The notes: generated by a model from the sequence alone, not told the origin. A DNA stretch of 59,705 bases from Oscillospiraceae bacterium (GCA_015064155.1 SVST01000017.1:1-59705); one strand, 5' to 3'. Shown: positions 51,313 through 59,518, numbered from the stretch's first letter. Numbers and translations are program-made.

Positions 51313-52977
51313 GTGGAACGAGATAAGCGGAAACGGCAAGACGAACTGGATCGCTTTTGGGAGATTGACGATTTGCTCCCGAAGCGTCGCGCACCGCACT
51401 ATCCCTCCGACACCGAGGCAACCGAAATCGAGCTGCCGCGGGTGACGAAAAAACCGAACGCGTCTGCAACTCCCACGCAAAAGGAACCGATCCCACCGCG
51501 GGAGCAGCCTCCGAAAACGCACTTTATTCCTCCGCACGGACCCGAGGAGGAGGCATTGCGCCCCCGACCGATGCTGGAGTATACCCCCGATAACGCGCTG
51601 ATTCGATGCGTTCGTATCTATCCGTGGAAGATCGATTACCGATACTACGAGGGCTTTTTGCGCGACGCTGTCCGTTTGTACGGGGTACGTGGCGAATCGT
51701 GTCAAAGAGTACCGTTCTTTTCCTACTCACCGCAGTATACGCAGATGAATCGCGCACAGCTGGAGTGGTATCTGTGGTGGCGTGAGCTTGCGCGCGGCGG
51801 GGACTATACCGATACCGATTACAGCTACGTGCTTTTGTACGTGTATGAGATCATCAATCTTTCGGGGGTCATGGATGCTGCCGAATCGCAGCGTCGCTTG
51901 TGCGAAATTTGGCTTCGCTACCGATCGATCTACCGACAGCTTGACAGCTATCTGCCGAACTGGATCTGTGATTACAGTCTGATTCATCGATTGCCGCCGC
52001 CGGACGAGTCGTTGGGAATCGTCTTGTCCGACGTGATGCCGCATGCCACGCTCAAGGAATTTTTCGTGCAATCGGGTGGAAAAAACGGCTATCTGACGGC
52101 ATTGTTGGCGTTTTGTTCAAACTATGATTACCGCAAAAGTAAGTTTTATACCAAGGAGAATGCCGCGCTGTTTGACCGCGTGATTCCCGATGCGGTGGAA
52201 CGGGTGACGCACCGATTGACGTGTGACGGCAAGCTGTTCGCAAATTCGGGAATGGACGACAGCAGTATGATGCGCGATGCTTATGCGGGCGCGCTTTGTG
52301 CGTATCGGAACAAGCGGCGCATTGAGGTTCAATACTGTTCCTTTTCGCGCTCGCACGAGCTGCGCTTTTTGATTACCGACGTGGTAAAATATACCGAAAA
52401 TAAGATTCGCGCGGTGCTTGGTGTGCGTTCCAGGCTTTCGGTTTATGCGCTTCCCACCGCGTTGCGCGAGCTGTTGGACGGCTTTTGCGAGGAAAGCTTG
52501 CCGAAACGCGCAACCACCTCCAAAAACACCGATACAGCACCTGCCGAATACGAGCGCTTGTACGATCTGCCGCGCACCGAGCTTTCGCTTTCTCATGCGG
52601 CGAGCATCGAGCGCGCCTCGTGGGAAACCACCGAGCGATTGGTGGAGGCATTCGAGGAGGACTCCGATTCGGTTGCAACCGAGGCGGAAGCACCTCCCAC
52701 ACCGATACCGGCGGCTTTTGTTCCGCAGGGCGATGCCGAATCATCCGACGAGTGGCAGAAATACCGTGACTATCTCTTGGCGGCTTTGTCCGATGACGTT
52801 GGCGCGCAACGCGAGGCGGCACGAAAAACGGGACTTCCCGAAGAGGTTTTGACAGACGAAATCAATACCCTGGCGGCAGACCTCTTAGGCGATATTTTAT
52901 TGGAAGAAAACGAAAACGGCTTTGCGGTGATCGAGGATTACCGCGACACGGTACAAGCCATTGCACAAAAATTGTAA
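51313..52977 (+). CDS. TerB-N / TerB-C domain protein
   Basis: A 554-residue protein. Residues 1-95 are a charged, Pro-rich, probably disordered tail. About 115-320 is the TerB-N domain, with the signature run SYSPQYTQMNRAQLEWYLWW, the DYTDTDYSYVLLYVYEIIN helix and a Pro-rich LPPPDE loop. The last part is TerB-C: SIERASWETTERLVEAFEE near 430 and LTDEINTLAADLLGDILLEE near the end. The central TerB metal-binding domain common between them is not obvious. In the literature these domains belong to tellurium-resistance-linked DNA-processing neighbourhoods (Anantharaman, Iyer and Aravind). The GTG at 51313 with GGGGG 7 nt upstream is chosen; GTG at 51307 is an alternative. It is the first gene of the operon, 13 nt before the ATPase. 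Confidence 0.85.
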   Translation: MERDKRKRQDELDRFWEIDDLLPKRRAPHYPSDTEATEIELPRVTKKPNASATPTQKEPIPPREQPPKTHFIPPHGPEEEALRPRPMLEYTPDNALIRCVRIYPWKIDYRYYEGFLRDAVRLYGVRGESCQRVPFFSYSPQYTQMNRAQLEWYLWWRELARGGDYTDTDYSYVLLYVYEIINLSGVMDAAESQRRLCEIWLRYRSIYRQLDSYLPNWICDYSLIHRLPPPDESLGIVLSDVMPHATLKEFFVQSGGKNGYLTALLAFCSNYDYRKSKFYTKENAALFDRVIPDAVERVTHRLTCDGKLFANSGMDDSSMMRDAYAGALCAYRNKRRIEVQYCSFSRSHELRFLITDVVKYTENKIRAVLGVRSRLSVYALPTALRELLDGFCEESLPKRATTSKNTDTAPAEYERLYDLPRTELSLSHAASIERASWETTERLVEAFEEDSDSVATEAEAPPTPIPAAFVPQGDAESSDEWQKYRDYLLAALSDDVGAQREAARKTGLPEEVLTDEINTLAADLLGDILLEENENGFAVIEDYRDTVQAIAQKL

Positions 52978-52990
52978 GAGAGGTTTTTTC

Positions 52991-54367
52991 ATGGAACAGA
53001 TACGGCAAAATGAGATACCAAAGGTGCCGAAGCGCATATTAACGTCCCTGCTTTCGTCGGTTTCGGCGGGGGTGGTTCCGCGTGCGGGTGCTCCGTATAT
53101 TGCCATCGGACGGCAGGACGAAATTGCCGCCTTGCTGTCCGACCTGGAGGCGGTCAACGAGGGTGGCGGATCGATGCGCTTTTTGATCGGACGCTACGGA
53201 AGCGGAAAAAGCTTTCTGATGCAGCTGATTCGCGGTTATGCGCTGGAGCGCGGTTTTTTGACCGCAGACGCTGATCTTTCGCCAGAAAGACGCTTGTACG
53301 GCACGGGTGGCAGCGGTGTTGCAACCTATCGGGAGCTGATGAAAAATTTAGCCTCCAAGGCATCCCCCGACGGCGGAGCTCTTCCGCGCCTTTTGGCTCG
53401 TTGGATCAACGATTTGCAAACGGCGGTGTTGGATACGGGGATTTCCGCAAAGGAGGAAGCCTTCTCGGATGCATTGAACCGTCGCGTGGCGGACACGCTG
53501 CGTGAAATGGAGTTTTTGGTGGGCGGTTTTGATTTTTCACGTGTGATCGTTGCCTATTATCGCGCCTACGTGGCGGGGGATGACGACCGAAAGAGCGCGT
53601 GCCTGCGTTGGTTGCGCGGCGAGTACGCGACCAAAACCGAGGCAAGGCAGGCTCTTGGTTTTTCGGTTTCGGTGATTATCGACGACGACAACTGGTATGA
53701 TTTTTTAAAGCTGTGGGCGGCACTTTCGCGCACGATGGGCTATCGGGGGCTGGTGGTATTCGTGGATGAATGCGTCAATCTGTATAAGATTTCGCACCGT
53801 GTCAGCCGCGAAAACAACTACGAAAAGATTCTGTCGATGTTCAACGATACCCTGCAGGGAAGAGCCCCGGGACTTGCGTTGGTCTTTGGCGGCACGCCGC
53901 AGTTTTTGGAGGACACGCGCAGAGGCTTGTTTTCCTACGAGGCACTCCGAAGCCGCCTCTGTGACAGCCGCTTTGCCTTGGAGGGCTTTAAAAATCTGAT
54001 CGGTCCCGTGATTCGTCTGCGCCGCTTGTCGGACGACGAGCTGTTTGCCTTGATCAGTCGCGTCACCAAGCTGTACGCGCAAAATTACGGGCAGCAGCCG
54101 CGCATCACCGAGGAACAGATGGTCGAATTTTTGCGGATTTGCCTGGGGCGCGCGGGTGCGGACAGTATGATTACACCGCGTGAAATGCTGCGCGATTATA
54201 TGACGGTTCTCAATATTCTGATGCAAAATCCCGAGGCAAGCTTTGAAGAGGTCGTGGGAAGCGCGGTCACGCTCAAAACCGAACAAGAGCTTTTGGAAGA
54301 GCGCGAGGCGGCAGAGAAGCCGACGGACGACACACACCGTTTTACGATAGATGAGATTGAATTTTAA
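52991..54367 (+). CDS. BrxC/BrxD-like P-loop ATPase
   Basis: A 458-residue ATPase of the family that includes BREX proteins BrxD/BrxC (the former DUF2791 P-loop family). Walker A is GRYGSGKS (67-74) and Walker B GLVVFVDE (253-260). FGGTPQFLEDTRRGLFSYEA (299-318) is the conserved downstream block, followed by an arginine-rich helical part ending near ITPREMLRDYMTVLN. An N-terminal VVPRAGAPYIAIGRQDEI segment is also family-typical. It probably remodels DNA or protein partners using ATP, together with the helicase that starts 2 nt after it. AGAGGT precedes the ATG at 52991. Compared with 1200-residue BrxC it is the short BrxD-like form. Confidence 0.85.
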   Translation: MEQIRQNEIPKVPKRILTSLLSSVSAGVVPRAGAPYIAIGRQDEIAALLSDLEAVNEGGGSMRFLIGRYGSGKSFLMQLIRGYALERGFLTADADLSPERRLYGTGGSGVATYRELMKNLASKASPDGGALPRLLARWINDLQTAVLDTGISAKEEAFSDALNRRVADTLREMEFLVGGFDFSRVIVAYYRAYVAGDDDRKSACLRWLRGEYATKTEARQALGFSVSVIIDDDNWYDFLKLWAALSRTMGYRGLVVFVDECVNLYKISHRVSRENNYEKILSMFNDTLQGRAPGLALVFGGTPQFLEDTRRGLFSYEALRSRLCDSRFALEGFKNLIGPVIRLRRLSDDELFALISRVTKLYAQNYGQQPRITEEQMVEFLRICLGRAGADSMITPREMLRDYMTVLNILMQNPEASFEEVVGSAVTLKTEQELLEEREAAEKPTDDTHRFTIDEIEF

Positions 54368-54369
54368 AA

Positions 54370-56595
54370 ATGAGTGAGATTTTTGAACGATTTCCGCGTT
54401 TTATACAGGAGTATATTTACGCGCACAACTGGGAGAGCCTGCGAGAGGTGCAGGTTGCGGCGGCAAAAACGATTTTTGAGAGTGACCGCAATCTGCTCCT
54501 GACCTCGTCCACGGCAAGCGGTAAGACCGAAGCCGCATTCTTTCCCATTCTGTCCGAGCTGTGCGAGGATCCGCCCGCGAGCGTTGGCGTGCTGTATATT
54601 GCGCCCTTGAAGAGTCTGATCAACGACCAATTTTACCGCATCGAGGAGCTGCTTTCGGAAAGCGGGATTCCCGTGACCCATTGGCATGGGGACGTGGCAC
54701 AGTCGCACAAGAAAAAGCTGCTTGAAAAGCCGCGCGGAATCTTGCAGGTGACCCCCGAATCACTGGAATCGATGCTGATCAACCGTTCCAACGATCTGGT
54801 AAGGCTGTTTGGAGATCTGCGTTTTATCGTCATTGACGAGATCCATACCCTTACGGGAAGTGATCGCGGCAATCAGATCCTTTGTCAGCTTGCGCGGATC
54901 GGTTCCTTGATCGGCTATCATCCGCGGCGCGTGGGACTATCGGCAACCATTGGCGATTTGCAAACCGCCGCCGATTGGCTGGGGGCGGGAAGCGGAAGAG
55001 CCACCGATGCTCCCGTGTCCGATCCCGGGAAAATTCGCTGGCGGCTGGGAATGGAGCATTTTTATATCGGAAATGCCAAGACCGAGCAGGCAATTGAGCC
55101 GCGTGAGGATACGTCGGCACCCGCACCGCCCACCGCATACGACGCAGGGTACTCCTATATGTACGATTGCGTGCGCGACCGTAAGTCGCTGGTCTTTTCC
55201 AATTCGCGCGAGGAAACCGAATATCTGTGCGCAACGCTTCGGCAGATTGCAAAGCTGCGTGGGGACAGTGACGTATTTTTGATTCATCACGGCAATCTTT
55301 CGGCATCGATTCGCGAGGAAGCCGAGCTGAAAATGAAGGATGAGGACGTGATGGCGGTCACCTGCGCCACCGTTACCATGGAGCTTGGCATTGATATCGG
55401 ACGCTTGGAGCGCGTTCTGCAGAATCAGTCGCCCAACTCGGTCACGGGCTTTTTGCAACGGCTGGGACGCTCGGGAAGACGCGGTCAGCCGCCCGAGATG
55501 ATGATGGTTTTCCGTGAAGAGGACCCGCTTCCCAACACCCCGCTGCCGCAGCTGATGCCGTGGGAGCTACTCAAGGCGATTGCAATCGTCCAGCTTTATA
55601 TCGAGGAACGCTTCATCGAGCCTCCAAATTTGCGAAAATTGCCGTACAGTCTTCTGTTTCACCAAACGTTGAGCGTTCTGGCATCGTCAGGAGAATTAAG
55701 CGCACGGCGGCTTGCCGATCGCGTGCTGTCCCTTTCGCCGTTTCTGCACGTTCCGAAAGAGGATTACAAGGTGTTGATTCTTTCGATGCTCAACAACGAT
55801 TTTTTGGAAATGACCGAGGAAAAAACCTTGATCGTAGGCTTGGCAGGCGAGAGATTGCTCCGAAGCTTCAAGTTTTACGCGGTGTTTAAGGATTCCGAGG
55901 ACTACACCGTACGGTGCGGCTCGGATGAGATCGGAACCATTACCACGCCGCCGCCCGTTGGCGACCGTTTTGCTCTGGCAGGCAGAGTGTGGGAGGTCGA
56001 GGAGCTGGATATTGCGCACCGATTGATCTACGTCAAAAGCGTGGAGGGCAAGATGGAGGTGTCCTGGCCGGGTGACTACGGCGAGGTGCATACGCGCATT
56101 TTAGAGCGCATGCGGCAGGTGCTCTCCGAGGACACCGTCTACCCGTATCTCAAGCCCAACGCACAAAAACGCCTGGAGGTGGCACGCCACGTGGCGCGAA
56201 ACACGGGGATGCTGTCGCATTCCTTGGTGCATCTCGGCGGATACTCGTGGTGTTTGTTCCCGTGGCTTGGGACGCGTGCCTTCCGTGCCATGCGCAAGAT
56301 CATTGCATCGAAATCGCAGTCCTTTGGCATTACGGGTGTCGAATACGAGGGGTGCTACTATATTACCTTTAAAATGTCGCGCGGTAACGATTATGAGCTG
56401 ATTTCGACGCTTGCCGAGGAAGCGCGTACCGACCGAATTTCCGCACACGCCTTGGTGAGTGGCGGAGAGGTCCCCGTATTTGAAAAATACGACGACTACG
56501 TTCCCGCCGATCTTTTGCGCCATGCTTATGCGGTTGATAAAATCGACGCAGAGAGCGCAAAACGGAGGATTTTGGAGATCGAAGAGGAATACTGA
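54370..56595 (+). CDS. Lhr/BrxHI-like DEAD/DEAH-box helicase
   Basis: A 741-residue superfamily 2 helicase. The Q-like REVQVAAAK stretch precedes motif I STASGKT (47-53). Motif Ia is APLKSL, motif II DEIH (156-159), motif III SAT (191-193), with IHHGNLS and TVTMELGIDIG in the second RecA domain and motif VI QRLGRSGRRG (363-372). Beyond 420 a winged-helix and Lhr-type C-terminal region follow, and CLFPWLGTRA near 620 is a recognisable Lhr-like feature. BrxHI of type 2 BREX belongs to this group. Only 2 nt separate it from the ATPase gene and no ribosome site is seen, so it is translated by coupling. It likely unwinds or translocates on DNA as the motor of this three-gene system. Confidence 0.9.
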   Translation: MSEIFERFPRFIQEYIYAHNWESLREVQVAAAKTIFESDRNLLLTSSTASGKTEAAFFPILSELCEDPPASVGVLYIAPLKSLINDQFYRIEELLSESGIPVTHWHGDVAQSHKKKLLEKPRGILQVTPESLESMLINRSNDLVRLFGDLRFIVIDEIHTLTGSDRGNQILCQLARIGSLIGYHPRRVGLSATIGDLQTAADWLGAGSGRATDAPVSDPGKIRWRLGMEHFYIGNAKTEQAIEPREDTSAPAPPTAYDAGYSYMYDCVRDRKSLVFSNSREETEYLCATLRQIAKLRGDSDVFLIHHGNLSASIREEAELKMKDEDVMAVTCATVTMELGIDIGRLERVLQNQSPNSVTGFLQRLGRSGRRGQPPEMMMVFREEDPLPNTPLPQLMPWELLKAIAIVQLYIEERFIEPPNLRKLPYSLLFHQTLSVLASSGELSARRLADRVLSLSPFLHVPKEDYKVLILSMLNNDFLEMTEEKTLIVGLAGERLLRSFKFYAVFKDSEDYTVRCGSDEIGTITTPPPVGDRFALAGRVWEVEELDIAHRLIYVKSVEGKMEVSWPGDYGEVHTRILERMRQVLSEDTVYPYLKPNAQKRLEVARHVARNTGMLSHSLVHLGGYSWCLFPWLGTRAFRAMRKIIASKSQSFGITGVEYEGCYYITFKMSRGNDYELISTLAEEARTDRISAHALVSGGEVPVFEKYDDYVPADLLRHAYAVDKIDAESAKRRILEIEEEY

Positions 56596-56602
56596 AATGG
56601 AT

Positions 56603-56635
56603 AAAAGCACGCGCCGTTTATCGGTGCGTGCTTTT
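56603..56635. terminator. Terminator of the helicase operon
   Basis: AAAAGCACGC (56603-56612) pairs with GCGTGCTTTT (56626-56635), plus inner GCC/GGT pairs. It also sits 9 nt past the end of the convergent small membrane gene. Confidence 0.8.
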
Positions 56636-56643
56636 CGGTTTCT

Positions 56644-56895
56644 CTATTCCGTCCCCTCGCGCGACACCAGCTCGATCAGCACGGCACCGCCTGCGGTAAG
56701 GGCAATCCCGGCAACGGGGTATTCCAAAAGCGGCTGACAGCGGTTCGTGGCGAGAATCGGGTCAACGTCGCGCATTTGCAGATAGGAGATGAGTAGCGTC
56801 ACAAGCGAGGTTACAAGCATTGGCAGGGCAATGCGTAAAAACAGCTTGGTATAGCGTGAGGGCGGCTTCAGCTTTGGAATTTTGATATGTAGCAT
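56644..56895 (-). CDS. Small hypothetical two-TM membrane protein
   Basis: An 83-residue protein I do not recognise. A basic start (MLHIKIPKLKPPSRYTK) precedes a hydrophobic helix at about 20-41. A short polar loop follows with one Cys, then a second helix at about 62-78 and an acidic end. The purine-rich AAAGGAG lies directly against the ATG at 56895, an unusually short spacing, so initiation may be weak or use AAAGG only. A good promoter lies 70 nt upstream. It is the convergent neighbour of the helicase operon and shares its terminator. Confidence 0.6.
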   Translation of the reverse strand: MLHIKIPKLKPPSRYTKLFLRIALPMLVTSLVTLLISYLQMRDVDPILATNRCQPLLEYPVAGIALTAGGAVLIELVSREGTE

Positions 56896-56964
56896 CTCCT
56901 TTCTTGCATGGTTATGAATTGAATGAAAAATGTATTTCGGCTCTTTTTCTCTTTTCTGATTCCT

Positions 56965-56993
56965 ATTTTATCAAAAAAAGCCGAATTTGTAAA
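56965..56993 (-). promoter_or_regulatory. Promoter of the small membrane gene
   Basis: On the minus strand TTTACA (56988-56993) and TAAAAT (56965-56970) are separated by 17 nt. The rest of the 56896-57277 interval holds this promoter and a TATAAT at 57185-57190 (plus strand, poor -35) likely serving the next gene. I see no other element. Confidence 0.55.
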
Positions 56994-57277
56994 GGAACGG
57001 ATTTTTCCATGTCTTCCATTTTCGTGCAGGCGGTCGGTCGGAGGTCACTTTTTTGTATAAATACTCCAAGATTGTGTATGTTTTGCCACGGATAAGCTCG
57101 CGAGAGGCTTTTAGCTGGATTTCTTTGGTTGTTTTCCACAAATTTCCATGCATTTTGTTTGTTCCCCCACGCATATCCCCGTGCTATAATGGGACGTAGC
57201 CGTCAGAGAACAGAACGTGAGTGGTTTCTCTCTCGGCGAAACCGACGGGAAAACATGAATGGGAGGTTCACCGAACG

Positions 57278-57547
57278 ATGAAATGTCAAGACGATCGGGA
57301 AACGGGAGTATTGCTGGCAGAGCGCGCGGCGCAGGCGGGGACGGCTCGGCTGATTTATCGGCTGGAGTGCAGAAAGGGCTTTTGGATGTCGGTGTCGAGC
57401 GATGCCGAAACCGAGCGCATCTTCCTCGGCAGTGATTTGGAAATTGCATGGTCGTTTTTCGGCGCGGCAGTGCAGGGAAGCGTTACGCCCTGCGTCCTGG
57501 AGGAGGTCTTTTGCGACTGGTTTGCGATCCAACAGCCTGCAAAATAG
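57278..57547 (+). CDS. Hypothetical protein, DUF6514-like
   Basis: An 89-residue protein resembling the small clostridial DUF6514 family (recalled pattern: a YxLEC-type strand, GFWMSVS, then VTPCVLEEVFCDW at the end, where the family has TPCxLxEVxED). Predicted as a few beta strands and a C-terminal helix, no signal peptide. GGGAGG lies 12 nt before the ATG at 57278, longer than usual; a frame extending upstream is possible but has no better site. Function unknown. It lies 110 nt upstream of nrdR, which has its own promoter. Confidence 0.65.
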   Translation: MKCQDDRETGVLLAERAAQAGTARLIYRLECRKGFWMSVSSDAETERIFLGSDLEIAWSFFGAAVQGSVTPCVLEEVFCDWFAIQQPAK

Positions 57548-57566
57548 GGAAATCTTGGAAAACCTC

Positions 57567-57595
57567 TTTACATTTTCATAAAAGTATGTTATAAT
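57567..57595 (+). promoter_or_regulatory. nrdR promoter
   Basis: TTTACA (57567-57572) and TATAAT (57590-57595) are separated by 17 nt and lie 62 nt upstream of the nrdR ATG. Confidence 0.75.
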
Positions 57596-57657
57596 AATGC
57601 AAACAGAAACAAAGGACAGCCGATACGCGGCGTTCCGAAAGAAAAGGATGATTGGGT

Positions 57658-58104
57658 ATGAAATGTCCCGGATGCGGATATGCAGAAAGTAAAGTAATCG
57701 ACTCCAGACCCGTGGTTGAGGCGAACAGCATTCGCCGCCGCCGCGAGTGTTTGTCGTGCCAAAAGCGGTTTACCACCTTTGAGGTGATCGAAACCGTGCC
57801 GATGATCGTGGTCAAAAAGAACGGCTCCAAGGAGCTGTTTGACAAGCAAAAGCTGCTTTCGGGTGTCCTCAAGGCAACCGAAAAGCGTCCGATCGATACC
57901 ATTGCAATGGTTGACGAGATCGAAGCCGAGCTTCAGAATACCCTGCGTCAGGAGATCGATTCCACCGAGATCGGTGAGATGGTGATGCAAAAGCTCAAGG
58001 AGCGCGACCACGTGGCATACGTGCGCTTTGCGTCGGTTTACCGCGAGTTTAAGGACATCGATACATTCCTTGCGGAGCTGCGTGACCTCAAGGGGAACGA
58101 ATGA
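57658..58104 (+). CDS. nrdR: Transcriptional repressor NrdR
   Basis: A 148-residue nucleotide-sensing repressor of ribonucleotide reductase genes. The zinc ribbon MKCPGCG ... [12 protein letters not shown] (residues 1-37) is followed by the ATP-cone domain (49-140: [33 protein letters not shown]). The length is typical. The ATG at 57658 gives the family's invariant MKCP start; a TTG two codons earlier is closer to AAAGGA but not needed. No nrd gene is in the window, so its targets are elsewhere. It ends before a clear terminator. Confidence 0.96.
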   Translation: MKCPGCGYAESKVIDSRPVVEANSIRRRRECLSCQKRFTTFEVIETVPMIVVKKNGSKELFDKQKLLSGVLKATEKRPIDTIAMVDEIEAELQNTLRQEIDSTEIGEMVMQKLKERDHVAYVRFASVYREFKDIDTFLAELRDLKGNE

Positions 58105-58125
58105 GCGCGGCTTGCATGAAAAAAG

Positions 58126-58156
58126 ACGGAAGAACCGATCGGTTTTTCCGTTTTTT
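58126..58156 (+). terminator. nrdR terminator
   Basis: ACGGAAGAACCGATC pairs with its near-mirror GGTTTTTCCGT through AACCGATCGGTT. Six T residues follow. Confidence 0.75.
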
Positions 58157-58223
58157 GTTTTTTATCGATTTTTGATCAAAAAAATAAAAAAATTATAAAA
58201 ATAATAAACGAGCAAATGCTATG

Positions 58224-58253
58224 AAAAAACGAGGAAAAACGAGAAAAAACGAG
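58224..58253. repeat. Three tandem AAAAAACGAG-type decamers
   Basis: AAAAAACGAG, GAAAAACGAG and AAAAAACGAG run head to tail in the A+T-rich stretch between nrdR and rplM, 49 nt before the rplM -35 box. They could act as an UP-element-like or protein-binding site, or be simple slippage. Confidence 0.55.
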
Positions 58254-58301
58254 ATCGGCGATTGCTAAATTAAAATTGAGAAATTTTTTTCAAAAAAGGG
58301 G

Positions 58302-58331
58302 TTGACAAGGGGGTAGACGTTGTGGTATAAT
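58302..58331 (+). promoter_or_regulatory. rplM-rpsI promoter
   Basis: TTGACA (58302-58307) and TATAAT (58326-58331) are perfect with an 18-nt spacer, preceded by A+T-rich DNA as usual for strong ribosomal protein promoters. Confidence 0.85.
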
Positions 58332-58379
58332 ATGCGAGCATGAAAAAATTTGTTATATTTTGTATGGAGGAAAACTACA

Positions 58380-58808
58380 ATGTCTACATTTATGCAGAAA
58401 AAAGAAAACGTAGTTCGTAAGTGGTACATTGTCGACGCTGCAGGAAAGCCCATGGGCCGCACTGCTGTTGTTGTTGCGAACCTGCTTCGCGGCAAGAACG
58501 AGCCCGAATTTACCCCGAACGTAGACTGCGGTAACTTCGTTATCGTAGTAAATGCCGACAAGGCTGTCTTGACCGGTAAGAAGATGGAGGATAAGTACTA
58601 CTACCATCACTCCGGCTATATCGGCGGTATGAAGTCGGTACAGGCTAAGACCATGATGGCAACCAAGCCCGAGCGCGCAATGGAGCTGGCTGTTAAGGGC
58701 ATGCTTCCCAAGAACACTCTCGGCGCCAACGCATTCACTCGTTTGAAGGTTTATGCAGGCGAGGCTCATAAGCACGAGGCACAGAAGCCCGTTGCTTACG
58801 AGGTTTAA
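58380..58808 (+). CDS. rplM: 50S ribosomal protein L13
   Basis: A 142-residue protein placed early on 23S rRNA. The start MSTFMQKKENVVRKWYIVDA, GRTAVVVANLLRGKNEPEF, the YYHHSGYIGG motif and AVKGMLPKNTLG match L13 over its full length. GGAGG precedes the ATG at 58380 by 9 nt. It is cotranscribed with rpsI, as in most bacteria. Confidence 0.98.
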   Translation: MSTFMQKKENVVRKWYIVDAAGKPMGRTAVVVANLLRGKNEPEFTPNVDCGNFVIVVNADKAVLTGKKMEDKYYYHHSGYIGGMKSVQAKTMMATKPERAMELAVKGMLPKNTLGANAFTRLKVYAGEAHKHEAQKPVAYEV

Positions 58809-58834
58809 TTGAGAGAAAGGAAGGACACAGATAG

Positions 58835-59236
58835 ATGTATACCAGTGCAAAGCCCTATTTCTACGGAACCGGCAGAAGAAAGAAGTCGGTTGCTCGCGTT
58901 CGTATCGTTCCCGGTACCGGCGCGATCACTATCAACAAGCGTGATATCGACGATTACTTCGGTCTTGAGACCCTGAAGCTGATCGTTAACCAGCCCTTCG
59001 GCGTAACCGGAACCGAGGGTAAGTTTGACATTATCGCAACCGTAAACGGCGGCGGTATCTCGGGTCAGGCAGGCGCAATCCGCCACGGTCTGGCACGTGC
59101 TTTGGTAGCAGCAGACGCAGAGAACAAGCCCGCCCTCAAGGCAGCAGGCTTCCTCACTCGCGATCCTCGTATGAAGGAAAGAAAGAAGTACGGTTTGAAG
59201 GCTGCTCGCCGTGCTCCCCAGTTCTCCAAGAGATAA
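58835..59236 (+). CDS. rpsI: 30S ribosomal protein S9
   Basis: A 133-residue protein of the small-subunit head, whose tail reaches the P-site t[20 protein letters not shown] at the start, [21 protein letters not shown] in the middle and the ending APQFSKR are all characteristic. The terminal SKR is needed for tRNA contact and is intact. It starts 26 nt after rplM with AAAGGAAGG upstream, and ends at a hairpin. Confidence 0.98.
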   Translation: MYTSAKPYFYGTGRRKKSVARVRIVPGTGAITINKRDIDDYFGLETLKLIVNQPFGVTGTEGKFDIIATVNGGGISGQAGAIRHGLARALVAADAENKPALKAAGFLTRDPRMKERKKYGLKAARRAPQFSKR

Positions 59237-59263
59237 TTACCCGCAAGGGATTGTTTCGATATA

Positions 59264-59292
59264 CAAAAAGCTCTGCTATGCAGGGCTTTTTG
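59264..59292 (+). terminator. rplM-rpsI terminator
   Basis: CAAAAAGCTCTGC pairs with GCAGGGCTTTTTG with one mismatch and a 3-nt loop. TTATTTTT follows. An integrase remnant begins directly after it. Confidence 0.85.
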
Positions 59293-59300
59293 TTATTTTT

Positions 59301-59408
59301 GAGCACCTCGGTCATTGCAATACTGAAATCACCTCTAATATCTACGTTCATATCTTCAAAGAATACAAAGCAAAGATGGCTGAATCTATCGAGCACGATT
59401 TGCTTTAA
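59301..59408 (+). pseudogene. C-terminal remnant of a tyrosine recombinase/integrase
   Basis: In the plus frame ending at the TAA of 59408, the peptide EHLGHCNTEITSNIYVHIFK plus a further 15 residues matches the end of phage/ICE integrases. It shows the LGH block, the spaced Thr, and the catalytic Tyr in NIYVH. Nothing of the rest of the gene is upstream, since the rpsI terminator abuts it. It is a relic of an element once inserted at or near the terminator. Confidence 0.7.
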
Positions 59409-59415
59409 TCAAAAA

Positions 59416-59447
59416 GGGCGGTTCAATTTGTAAAAATTGAGCCGTCC
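59416..59447 (+). terminator. Terminator-like hairpin after the integrase remnant
   Basis: GGGCGGTTCAATT (59416-59428) pairs with AATTGAGCCGTCC (59435-59447) with one G-U pair and one mismatch. The sequence TATTTACTTTT follows. It is probably the original terminator of the lost integrase gene. Confidence 0.65.
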
Positions 59448-59449
59448 TA

Positions 59450-59478
59450 TTTACTTTTAACTGTTTTTATGGTATAAT
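59450..59478 (+). promoter_or_regulatory. Promoter of the truncated last gene
   Basis: TTTACT (59450-59455) and TATAAT (59473-59478) are separated by 17 nt and lie 40 nt before the ATG at 59519. Confidence 0.6.
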
Positions 59479-59518
59479 ACAGCTAATAGATAAACTTGAA
59501 TTTGACGAGATAAAACAC

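Noticed and set aside
51313-56595. A complete BREX system
   Set aside because: Only BrxD-like and BrxHI-like parts are seen; no BrxX/PglX, PglZ, BrxA, BrxB or full-length BrxC is in the window.
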